Positions 1 to 12,500 of a stretch of 64,000 nucleotides of DNA are shown here, one piece after another (position 1 is the stretch's first letter; each line of letters starts with the position of its first letter). The position numbers and the translations under genes are program-made. The notes below the pieces were generated by a model. That model saw only the letters and a list, made by a program, of their open reading frames with translations. It was not told the origin of the DNA and ran no database searches. The DNA is from Atherix ibis (Eukaryota; Arthropoda; Insecta; Diptera; Athericidae), in NCBI GenBank assembly GCA_958298945.1, contig OY282610.1, positions 38,261,667 through 38,325,666 on the forward strand, in the 5' to 3' direction.

Positions 1-94
1 TCATTATTATTAGTATTTAGTATTAGTATTATTATTATTTTTGGTTTTTTTTTTTTTTTTTGAATTTTTAATTTGTTTTTTTTTTCATATTTTT

Positions 95-248
95 AATTTT
101 TAATTTTTGATTTTTGATTTTTGATTTTTGATTTTTGATTTTTGATTTTTGATTTTTGATTTTTAATTTTTGATTTTTGTTTTTTGATTTTTGATTTTTG
201 TTTTTTGATTTTTGAATTTTGATTCGATTTGATTTGATTTGATTTGAT
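95..248. repeat. Microsatellites (TTTTTGA)n and (GATTT)n in intron 14
   Basis: About 15 imperfect copies of a T5GA heptamer run from about 100 to 215, followed by five copies of GATTT (221-248). T-rich low-complexity DNA flanks both. Confidence 0.9.
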
Positions 249-383
249 ATTTTTGATGGCGTTAATATTTAGAATGTGAAATGTTGGATCGAATGAAAAG
301 AAAATATGTGCGCATGGAAGAGAAAGACACGTTTTCTTTTCAGTGCTCTATTATGTTATATAAAATAATATAAGAAATCTTAC

Positions 384-571
384 CTGTTACCATGGACATG
401 ACTAGCGCAAAACGCAAACGAATAATGTATTAATGTTGGATCGATCATAAGATTCTTTTCGGCACGATCTAATAAATCGGATAAATAGCATAGATGACGA
501 TAACAGCCACGAACTCCGTATCGGGCGCAGTATTCATCCAAAACAAATACCTGACCAGGACTAAACCAACC
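384..571 (-). CDS. Cadps: Cadps exon 14 (last exon in window)
   Basis: 188 bp: [40 protein letters not shown] and [20 protein letters not shown]. It ends with AG of an Arg codon at a GTAAGA donor; the following exon is outside the window. Confidence 0.95.
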
Positions 572-3500
572 CTAAACAATGATGAATATTTTAATTCACC
601 AAAAAAAAAAAAAAATGAGAAGAAAAAACAAAATAAAATAAGAAAAAATAATTAGTTAATTTTATTTTAAGCAACTTTCAATTTTCTAAAAAAATAAAAT
701 TATTAAATAATATTAAAATATGTTTACTTATAAATTCGATTAAATTACGGATCATAATTGATGTACGCATACAAATTAAAATAAAAACCTGCTAAAAAAT
801 ACTCTAAATATTTATAATTTTCGTGCAATTAAATAAGTAATATTTAAATATAAAAATTATCTTTGAAAAAAAAAAACAAGAAAAAAATCTATAAAAAGTT
901 GTTGAAAAGTGAAAACATACACTTACTAAATGTTTATAAACATAGAAAAAAATGTTTCTGAAATTAGTTAATACCAAAAATTGACAAATTTCCTAAATTT
1001 TCTGAAAATTCGATATTAATACTATTTAATAATAGAATAGTGATATTTTATGATCAGAATTTAAACCGAAATTAAAGCAAATTGTATCTTAAAATGTATA
1101 TAAACATATGGGACGGCATAAGCGTTGCAGAAAATATTTATAAACATTAGAAAATTAATCTCCGGAAATATTTATAGTTTTCTTGCAATTAAATAAGTAA
1201 TATTTAAATATAAAAATTATCGTTGAAAAAAAAAACAAGAAAAAAATCTATAAAAAGGTGTTGAAAAGTGAAAAAATACACTTACTAAATGTTTATAAAC
1301 ATAGAAAAAAATGTTTGTGAAATTAGTTAATACCAAAAATTTACTAATTTCCTAAATTTTCTGAAAATTCGATATTAATACTAATTAATAATAGAAAAGA
1401 AATTTTCTTCATGAGCAGAAATATAACCAAAATTAATGCAAATAGTGTCTATAAAATGTATATAAACATATGGGATGGCAGAAACGCTGCAGCAAATGTT
1501 TATAAATATTAGAAAATTAATCTCCGGAAATATTTATAGTTTTCTTGCAATTAAATAAGTAATATTTAAATATAAAAATTATCTTTGAAAAAAAAACAAG
1601 AAAAAAATCTATAAAAAGGGTGTTGAAAAGTGAAAAAATACACTTACTAAATGTTTATAAACATAGAAAAAAATGTTTCTGAAATTAGTTAATAACAAAA
1701 ATTTACTAATTTCCTAAATTTTCTGAAAATTCGATATTAATACTAATTAATAATAGAAAAGAAATTTTCTTCATGAGCAGAAATATAACCAAAATTAATG
1801 CAAATAGTATCTTAAAAATGTATATAAACATATGGGACGGCATAAGCGTTGCAGGAAATATTTATAAATATTAGAAAATTAATCTCCGGAAATATTTATA
1901 GTTTTCTTGCAATTAAATAAGTAATATTTAAATATAAAAATTATCTTTGAAAAAAAAAACAAGAAAAAAATCTATAAAAAGTTGTTGAAAAGTGAAAACA
2001 TACACTTACTAAATGTTTATAAACATAGAAAAAAATGTTTGTGAAATTAGTTAATACCAAAAATTTACTAATTTCCTAAATTTTCTGAAAATTCGATATT
2101 AATACTAATTAATAATAGAAAAGAAATTTTCTTCATGAGCAGAAATATAACCAAAATTAATGCAAATAGTGTCTATAAAATGTATATAAACATATGGGAT
2201 GGCAGAAACGCTGCAGCAAATGTTTATAAATATTAGAAAATTAATCTCCGGAAATATTTATAGTTTTCTTGCAATTAAATAAGTAATATTTAAATATAAA
2301 AATTATCTTTGAAAAAAAAACAAGAAAAAAATCTATAAAAAGTTATTTTTTCAATGTTTATAAACATTGAAAAAAATGTTGCTGAAATTAATAAATAGTA
2401 TAAATTTAAAAATTTCTTTAATTTTCTGTAATTTCAATATTTAAATGTACTATTTTATAATTTTTTTCATGAGCAGAAATAAAACCAAATTTAATGCAAA
2501 TAGTGTCTATAAAATGTATATAAACATATGGGATGGCAGAAGGGCTACAGTAAATGGTTATAAAAATTAAAAAATTAATCTCTGAAAATATTTGTAATTT
2601 TAATGCAATTAAATAAGCTAAAAAAATAAAAACTATGTTATATAATTGTATGCGTACATGTAAGAATTTTTATTTAATAAAAAAAAAACTAATTTTCTAT
2701 TCAAATAGTTAATAAAATCTTATTTTCACTGTAATTAAAATGAATTTTTTTTAAAATACAAATTTCGAATAGTTTCTAAATTTTCAATTTAAATAAAAAT
2801 TAATGTGTTATAATTATTAAATTACCAGTGATGCATACGGATCATTGAGTCGATAGTCGAGTGTTAAATTTTGTAAAATCTTAAATAGAGTAGCATGGTC
2901 AAAAGTACAGGGATCGGCACTTATAAAATCTTCCATACCATGCTTTCGAGCTTTATCAGCATCTAAAATGTATTATTATGTGTGTTTGTGTCTATGTATT
3001 TTTTTCATAATTTTTTTTCTTCTTCAAAGCCATATTTTCATAAGGTTTCAATTTGATAATTTTATAGAAAAACTGATTTATTTAATAATAATTTAGATTT
3101 ACTTTTATAGCTTAATCATAATTATTATAAATCGTATCAATTTTTTTGTTCATTATTTCAAGTAGTGATATGAAAAATTAATAATAAAATTATAATATAA
3201 TTCAGGTTTACCCTGTAAGATGGTTTATGTTTATAATAATATCCGATATTGCTCATTGTTAGGATGCTTCTATATACGAAAATATGTTAGTGAAAATAAA
3301 AATAAAAACTTTAGGGTAAACTATTTGAAGACAAGATACGTGTATTACAATATGAAATTGCTTGAATTTCTAATAGATGGCGTTAAAGTCATTTTGTGAA
3401 TACACAGTGAAATGATATATAATTTGAAGAGTGAATATAATTATTCATTTTCTTTTTAAAGGATTTTTCAAGTCTTTTTTATTGATTGTATCGAATTTTC

Positions 3501-6500
3501 TGCTTTCTATAAAAACATATTATTGCCATTATAAATTTTCCGTAAGTGGGTAGACATCAAAATCGGTTATGACCTTTAAAAAATATGTAAACAAGCATAA
3601 GGAATTTCCCTTAGGATTTATAAATAATTTTATATTTTGTACAATTATTGTTGTTTTAATGGCTTATTAATATAAATCAAGGATAAAATATTATACGTTT
3701 TTTGAATTCACTTCTTGTACAATGAACAATATCAAAATATTTAAGCGTTTTGTATAGGAATATTTTGTATGAGAGCATAAAACTGCCTTAAAGAACATAA
3801 ATTTTTTTCTGTTTTATTTTTATGAGTTTCTTTTTCTTTTAGATTATTTTTTTTCTTTTAATTTTATTATAAGAAAATATATGTTTTAAGGCAGATTTAA
3901 TCGTTTCGATTACAATGATGTATGGACATTTGTAAGTACCTCCTTGCAGTTTTGACATTGTTGAATTTTTGTCCTGTGTAACTGGTGGTGTTGGCTTATG
4001 CGATTGGCCAGTAGCACGATACATTGCCATAACCCATAAGCTGCATTCATTTTCATCATCGCACGCATATAATATACTATCACCTTCGCGGACGGCATTG
4101 AAAAAATAACGTCCACCATCCAAATCGATGCCAAACATTAGATTTGCTAATAATTTTTTGTTGTTCATTTGGAAATTGTGGTTTTTTTTGTTTTGTTATT
4201 AGAAAGATATAAAAAAAATTAAAAGAAATTAAATAAGTATAAGAAAGGATATTTTTTTAAAATATAATTTTGTATTATTACAAAAAAAAAAAAAACATAA
4301 TTTAAAGAAGTAACCTTAAATATATTCCTTCCTTTTGTACAATAATTTAATAATAAAATTAACTTTTAATTTTTGTTTTTTTTTTCTTTTGAAAAAAGTT
4401 TTCTATTTCGAAATTGATATTTATAAAAGTTGTATTTTTAAAAAATTAATTTCCATTACATACCACTTGCTGCTTCTATATAATCGACAGTATATCCGTC
4501 GAGTTGCATCATTTCAGATGGTTCAGACTTTTTCTCTTTGTAACTACACATTGCGAATGTATATTGCGATACCTGAACTAAAACAAAATACCTCTTCTTC
4601 CATTTTTTCCAAACAGATTTTCCGATCGCATACAAATATCTAAAGGGGATGATATTTAAAAAAAAAAAACAAACAAAAAAATTATATTTAATATGATATT
4701 TGCGATTTGTTCTCAATCACTGTTGATGTTCACATTCACAATAAAAGAAAATCAAAAGTTCTTAAAGTCAAAATTTTTTGAAAAGAATATTTGCATTGAA
4801 AAAATCCCAATTTAAATGGTTAATACGAGTATAAGCACATACCCGCAATGTTTCATATTAAGTGGTTTATCCATTCTACACGCGATTTTTATTCGTAAAT
4901 CTTGGTCGGGAAGGTTTTTAGCTACAGTCATTCGATGCCATTCGGGTGACTGAAAATTTGATAAGAAATTTAAAAAAAATTGATTTTCATTATTAAAAAA
5001 AAAAAGTTTTTACAATGTTTTTTATGTAAAAAGTAAATTTTTTTCTTCAAAAAATTATTTTCTAGTCACCTTGGATGAGAGCGGTGTAGGCCTTAACGAT
5101 ACCTTCCCTAATTCTTTATCTTCTAAGGCTAACATTCCAGGGTTTTCGGTATATAATTTAACTTTAACTATTGGAAGAGGATGTGTTGTTGTAAAATCAC
5201 CTTGTGTATCCCACCTTTAGTATAATTAAAATCAATTAGGAAATAGAAGAAAATTTTTTATATTGTAAGTGCAGAAAAGATGGCAGAAAAAATTCTATTG
5301 TAGAAGAACAAAAAGAAATCTTACATTGGTTTTGATGCTTCCGCTTGATCGGTTTGTAATTTTTCACCATTTTCAACTTCCATTGTGCAATAAACGATTC
5401 GATTTGGTGCTAAAGATTTTAAACCTTTCACTTCCATAACAACAACTTCCAATTGAAATGTCAGCACTACATCTAATTTCGTTAATTGTGTATCACTATC
5501 GGCGGAATCGCCTTCCAATTTAGCCAATGATCCCTGAGATCTGAGTATCATTTTTCTACACAATCCCAAACCAATTATATGAAATATAAATCAATTCATT
5601 TCATATGATGACGTAATTGATTTTTTTTAATTGGTTATTTTTAATGCAGTTTCATTTCAAATAAAAATTTTATTATCAAATTTTAAATTGCATATTTGCA
5701 CATTCATTTTGCATTATAATTATATCGATTGTTATTTCGATAATGTTTTTTTTTTTTAAACAAAAAGTGACGGTTTTCGATATTTTCGATGTTTGCGATA
5801 TTTTCGATGTTTGCGATGTTTGCGATGTTTTCGATGTTTTCATAAATTTTGATGTTTCAAACAATTTCGATATTTTTGATGTTTTCATAAATTTTGATGT
5901 TTCAAACAATTTCGATATATTCGATGTTTTCGATGTTTTCCATGTTTTAATAAATTTTGATGTTTCACACAATTTTGATATTTGAGATATTTTTTCGTTG
6001 ATATTTTTAATATATATAATTCCAATAAATAGTGTTGCCATATTACGATGACATCAGTTTTGCCATTGAGATTATAGATGAAATGCAGAATAATTGCGAC
6101 CATATTATGTTGTTGCGATGATTTTTATTGTGAAATTTTTATTTTTCGGAAAAATATTTATTGAAAATTTATAAATAGTTTTAATATTATTGATAAACAT
6201 TTATGCATAATTAAAGTTGATTTTGTAATTGCATTAGATGAGTTGATATAATTTTTACGTTGTTTTCCATAATATTTATTTTTAGTGTTTTTTATATATT
6301 CATTAAATATAATCATATATTTTTCATTTCATAAAATCAATATGATTTCCATATGATTTTAATATAATTTTGATAATTTGGTTTTTGTTTTAATATATAT
6401 TATTTTTCGTTATTTTGATGATAATAATTTTAATTTTTGATTTTTGCAATTATTAATTTGGTTGGGTTAGTTTTTTTTTTTTTTTTAGTTTGTTTGGAAT

Positions 6501-9500
6501 TTCAGTATTTTTTTGAATTGGTTTTTATTTATTTCGTTTTACGGTTTTTCATATTAATTTTTGTGAATACATAGAAAAAAAGAGAAAAGAGAAAAACAAT
6601 AATTTTTTTAAACTGTATAATAAGTTTTTTAATATTAAATATTAATAGAATATTTTCTATAAAAATTTATTTTCATAATTCCTTTCTTTTTTAAAAAAAA
6701 ATCAATTTAATATACTCGCAATACTGTTTTAGTTTTTTTAGTTTGAAAATGATTATTAAATTTATTTGAAAGTTAACATTACTACTAAAATGACTAATTT
6801 TTAATTATTAAAATTAGATATAAATATTGAATTATACTGAAAATTTATAATATTCGGTTGGCAATGTTTTATCTCAGTATAATGTAAAAAGTTAGTTTTA
6901 ATTTGAAATATTTTCAAATTTTATATTTTAAATTCTCAGTAATTTTCAAGAAGTTAATAAATCTTTAAGAAAAGATTAATATGAAATATTCCAAATTCTA
7001 CAATATTATTAAAATACCAAACAGTTAACTATGAATACATTTTCTAAATGGAAAAACAATCAAACATTTCTAAATTCTAAACAAAAAGATGCTTAAAAAT
7101 TTTTTCAATTTATAAAATAAAAAATAACGGAAAAAAATAAAATTTACTAATATAAAACTATAAAAAAAATTGCATAAAATAAATACAATTCAAAATTTTG
7201 AAAAACCAAAAGAAAACTACTTATTAATTTACCTTAACTAATTAATTTGAAATAATTTAATTTTTTAAGATAAATATTATTTTTTGTTTTAAGTTTTTTT
7301 TTTAAATAGATTTGTAATAAATTAAATAATATAAATTTATTTCATATTGTTAAATTTTTTTGAATATATTGTACAAAATAATACATGGAATTAATATGAT
7401 TAAATGAGTTTTTGATGAAACATTAATTTTTTAATTTTAAACACAACATAAAATTAAGAATATTTAAAATAATTGGCAAACAAAAAATTAAGTAAAATTG
7501 CTTTTATAAAAAAAATATTTGCATTTATGTAAATTTTATGTTTACAAACTAATGGAGTTAATTTGTCTAATCAAAATGATGAGATGTTCCGGGTTTGATT
7601 CATACATGGGCAATTTTTTATAATAAATTTTCTTTGATTACCCTGTATTATATTAACCTATAATTATTTGAATATGAAGAGTTCTTTGAAATTGATGTAC
7701 ACTAACAAATGTGTTTGGTGTTACTTTGGCTCATAAATGAGCAAAATCCATACTTAAAAATTATTCCGCATTTATTATAAGGAAAATTGATTTATTTTTA
7801 GACAAACAAAAATTATTTTTTAAATGTGAATAGTATTTTGAAATTGATGTACGTAATTACGGGCCGTATCAAAATGAGAGCGGTTTTTGCTTAAAAATGA
7901 GCAAAATCTTTGCTAAAAAAATGTTCTGTGAATTTTGAAAGAAAGCGTGCAAAAAATAGGGGACAATTTTGGGCTGGAAAGGCAAGGTTGCTCGAAGACT
8001 AATTTTAGCCTAGATTTTGCTTATTTTGTTAATAACTAACCGAGGAGAAAATAGTTGTATAGATATTAATGGGCAAGTTGGGGTATTTTAGTGTCAATAT
8101 GGCAGTCCTATTCCGATTAAGGTGTGACTAAAGAAAGGGGATTAAAAAATGGGTTTAACTTGTTTATATTATTTTACAACAACAATAACAATGTCACCTT
8201 ACGTATTTTTTTTTGCAGTTTGTGAAGCACATGGTGGGGCCAAGTGACACAAGTACATAAAACTGTACTGATCATGTTTAGGAGTAAACTTTAACTGAAT
8301 CCAACGCTTGGAAGTCGAGTTAGGCTATAATAAAAGTGGGTGACTATTTATCGCTACATTTTAGGAGTCTGGTTAGTAAAAATTACTACCACTTGTGTAC
8401 CTGCAACCCTTCTAATGATTTTATTATTGAAAATTTTGAGAACTAACATAACAGGAGTGCCTGCATAAATTTTGTTTACTTATCTGAATTCGCTACCATA
8501 GAACTGATGAGCATACAAAAAATGTTAGAATTTCATTGTTTATGCGTAAGCAAAAACAATATTTTTTTGTTGGGCGGTTTTGTCAATGGTAAAAAAATAT
8601 AATAGATTTTTTATTGCGAAGTTAATTTTTTGAAATTCTTTTTAATATTTCGTTATTTACATACTATTACGAAGAAGTAACAGTAAAAAATATCGCCAAT
8701 TATAAAATTTACGGATCAATTTATTTATGGAATAGTCTGTGGGATAAATATTATAAGCTTGAATTATCTTAACCACCCACTATCATATTTTCCATCCTGA
8801 ACACTATTTTTATAGTATATATTTTTCAATATTCGTAAGACTTTCGAAAAGTTTCAATTATAATCGAATAAATTTTATATTATTTGCGTTTTGTTTACTA
8901 TTGGTACACTTAAAAAGAGCTTTTTGCTATGTTAATAAATTATAAAATATTATAATTGACTAATTCTAAATAATTTTTCTTTTTTTAATAAATTATTAAA
9001 TGATTTCTTGAGAATTTGCCATAAAAAGTTGACTGGTATTTTTTTAATTAATTTATTGAAAAGTTTTAACGAAGTGATTAATTTATTTAAAGGAAATCCG
9101 TTATTATTAGGAATCCTTTTTATTTTATATGCTCATATAAATAAATATGCATATATTTTTTAACAGAAATTCCAAATGATGGATTTTTTCACAAAAGAGC
9201 ATTTGTTATATGAAAACAGTAATTCTAGTGAAGAATTTTTTTTTTAATTATTTTCATATTCGTAAGTTCATATTGGTTATGTACACAAAAACCGACTATG
9301 ATTTTTTATTATTGGTATATGGATTTCTGTTTTATTAAATTTTTTGGTATTTTTGGAATTTAAAATTAATTGTGATAGAATATTTTGTGCTATAAAATTT
9401 TGCAGAACTTTTAAATTGAATAATTTCAAGAAATTTTTGTATATTGTATATATATTATTATTCAGTAAAAATTAAAGGTAAAATTTTCATATATTTTATA

Positions 9501-12500
9501 TTAAAATAGAGGTGTTTATATAATTTTAATATTTTCTTATCTTAAAAAGATAAGAAAAAAGTTTTTAGGTACACCACCATTTGGGTTACTGCAAAATACG
9601 AGTATTAAATAAATAAAGCTATAATTTTAAAAATAGAAAAAAAAATTATAATGTACAAAGCTTCTAAATTGAATAAAAATAACAAAAGAAAATTAATTTT
9701 GAATTAAGCACAAAAAAATATTCGCAAAAGCTTTCGAAGAAGTTTAAATTTTATATAAAAAACTTAAAAAACTTTTAAAATTGCAACGGAAAATAATTTT
9801 TTAAAGCAACTATTTATTATGCATTAAAAATTTACTATACAAAAAAAAACAAAAATTGGGTAAATTATTAAAATTATTGTGTAAAAAGTGTTATGGTGGG
9901 AATTGTTGAAGCAAATGTATATGATTTCGTTTTCAAAATTAATTATTTAATAATAAAAAAATAAAATTTAATTCTTTTAGATTTAAAAAATAAAAATTTT
10001 TTTTTATATTTTTAATATAATTAATACAATAGTTATTTTTTTTCGATTAGCTATTTAAAAATAACTTTTTAAGAATAGAAAAATCAATAATATTACTATG
10101 AGAATTAGGGAGATATTTTTTTTTCTTGAAGGAATTTTTTTTTCTGAAGATTTTATCCAAATTCTAGAATGGTTTTGTTTTTAAAATTTTCCATTCTTAA
10201 ACATGTTATTGGATAATGTAAAATTGTGAAAAATAAAAAAAACATTGCAAAAATATTAATAATATTTTCGTTTTGGAAATCTTTTTAAGCTAATCAAATA
10301 AACATTTAGTATTGAGAAATATCAGAATATTTAAAACAGAATTTTATATTTGAAAATATACGAAATTATTTTTAAGCTAAAAAATTGTATATCTTGAATA
10401 AATAAAAATTCAATTTTTATTTTTTCTATATTTTAAAAAATTTTAAATAGTAAAAAATGACTAATTCAGTAAAAATATTATACAGGATAATTGAAAATTC
10501 GTGCGAATTGATTGGGGGATCGTTTTGAAAAAAATGTGCATAAATATTTGCAGGATAATTAATAATATTATGGGGTCTATAAAAAATTCTTTTTTTTTTG
10601 TAGATTTACAGGAGTTTAAACTATGCTTGCGAATAAAACAAATCAATTTCTTGTGAAATTTTTTTGTGATTTAGAAAGTGAGGAATATAAAATTGGAAAT
10701 AAATCCAAATGAAAAATGTGCTCTTTTTTAGATTTCTACAAAAAAAATTTCATTAATTTTAAATTGAAAAAGTTATTTTTCTTAAAATTTTAATAAATTT
10801 TTTTTTAATTAATTATGAAAGAATATTTTTTTAAAAACTAAAAAAAAACTCATCCTATATATCCTTTTCTATGGTGTTTTTTGTTCCTGTTTTTTTTTCT
10901 CATATGAACTCTATGAAAATATTGTTTTTCTTTTTCCTTTCTTCCATCTCTTATTATTGTATTATTTTGATATGATTATCTATCTTAATTTTTTTACTAA
11001 TTTTAAAATACTTTTTTAGTATTATTTATTTATAAATTAATTAATAAAATAAAAACAAAATTGTATAAATGAAGAAGATTCACTTAATACCAAAGATATA
11101 TCGACTGTTTACATTTTTAAAATTTAGGTTCAATTTATGTAAATGATTTTGAATTATTGTTTTTGTATGATTAAAATATAAAAAGAATATAATAGTAAAA
11201 AAAGAAATTATAAAAAAAATTTTAATTTATATTTAGAAGATGTTATGTAATTTTTGTTTTTATTTTTGATAATTTTCGTATTTATTTTTTATAAATTTAA
11301 TATCCATTCAAACAGAGAATAAAATATTATCAATGCATGTTTATGTACTTTTCATTCCATCTACGATATTTTTATTTCTACATATTTAATTAGTACACAG
11401 ACTATTTACTAAAGTATTTCTATTTTATTTGTACTAAAAATAAGCAAAAATTTTCTTTTTAAATTTTTCTGTATTTGGTTTTATATAATTGTGGATTTTG
11501 TCTGGATGTTTATATTATGTTTTGAGTTGTGAATATTCTATTGTATAAGAGTTATTCCAAAAAAAAAAAAATTAAAAATTAAATTGAAATTAATACAAAA
11601 ATGTAAAAAATTGTTAAGTAAATTTTATTTTTTAGTTGTTATAATTTGGCGAATTTTTTCTATATTTTATAATTTCTTCTTAGTAAATTCTTAAAAGAAA
11701 AATTGTTTTTAATGTATTATAAAAAAATATTACAGTAGTTTTTTTTCAATTTTGAGCTATTAAATCTTTGAAAAGTGCAAGAATTTTATAAGATTTTTTT
11801 GAAATTATTCTTCGATATCTTCAGTTATAAAATTTTAAATTATTTTTTCACAGTGTTTGTTTACTAGGGACATTTAAAACTTCTCAAAATTAGAATAAAG
11901 AAAACATTAAAACTAAAATATAATCGAATAGAAAAAAATAAAAAAAATTTTTTGGAGGACTTTAAATAAATTAGCTCATACATTATATTGAAAAACTGCT
12001 ATAATTTCAAAAAAATACCAAGAACATTGATATGATTGAAATTGATTTATTAAAAAAAATACTCTAAGAACGGCTATAATATAAGATTCAGTTAAGAAAT
12101 TATAGCACTTTTAAAGTGTTGAAAAGAATGTGCTTTAGCTTTAGACTTACTAAAAAAAATGCTGTAATTTATAAATTTCTGGGAAAACTTGCAATAATTT
12201 TAAATTCAATTAAAAAAAATTATATTTTTAAATTTTTGAAGAGTATCTGCTATAATTTTCGATATATTAGAAAAAAAAACTGTAATTTAAACTTGCAATA
12301 ATTTGAGATTCATTTAAAAATATGTAATATTTTTAATTTTTTTTAAGAAAATCTGCTATAACTTTCGATTTACTAGAAAAAATGCTGTCATTTATAAATT
12401 TCTGGAAAAACTTGCCGTTATTTGAGATTCACTTGGACAAATGTAATATTTTAAAATTTTTGAAAATAAGCTGCTTTAAAATATGGGCTGCCAGAAAAAT

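Noticed and set aside
790..2640. CRISPR-like array
   Set aside because: Units are about 362 bp tandem copies with no short repeat/unique spacer alternation, and the DNA is eukaryotic.
5676..6041. 121-codon minus-strand frame rich in KTSK repeats
   Set aside because: It is the translation of a 9-bp minisatellite; the unit length being divisible by three keeps frames open on both strands.
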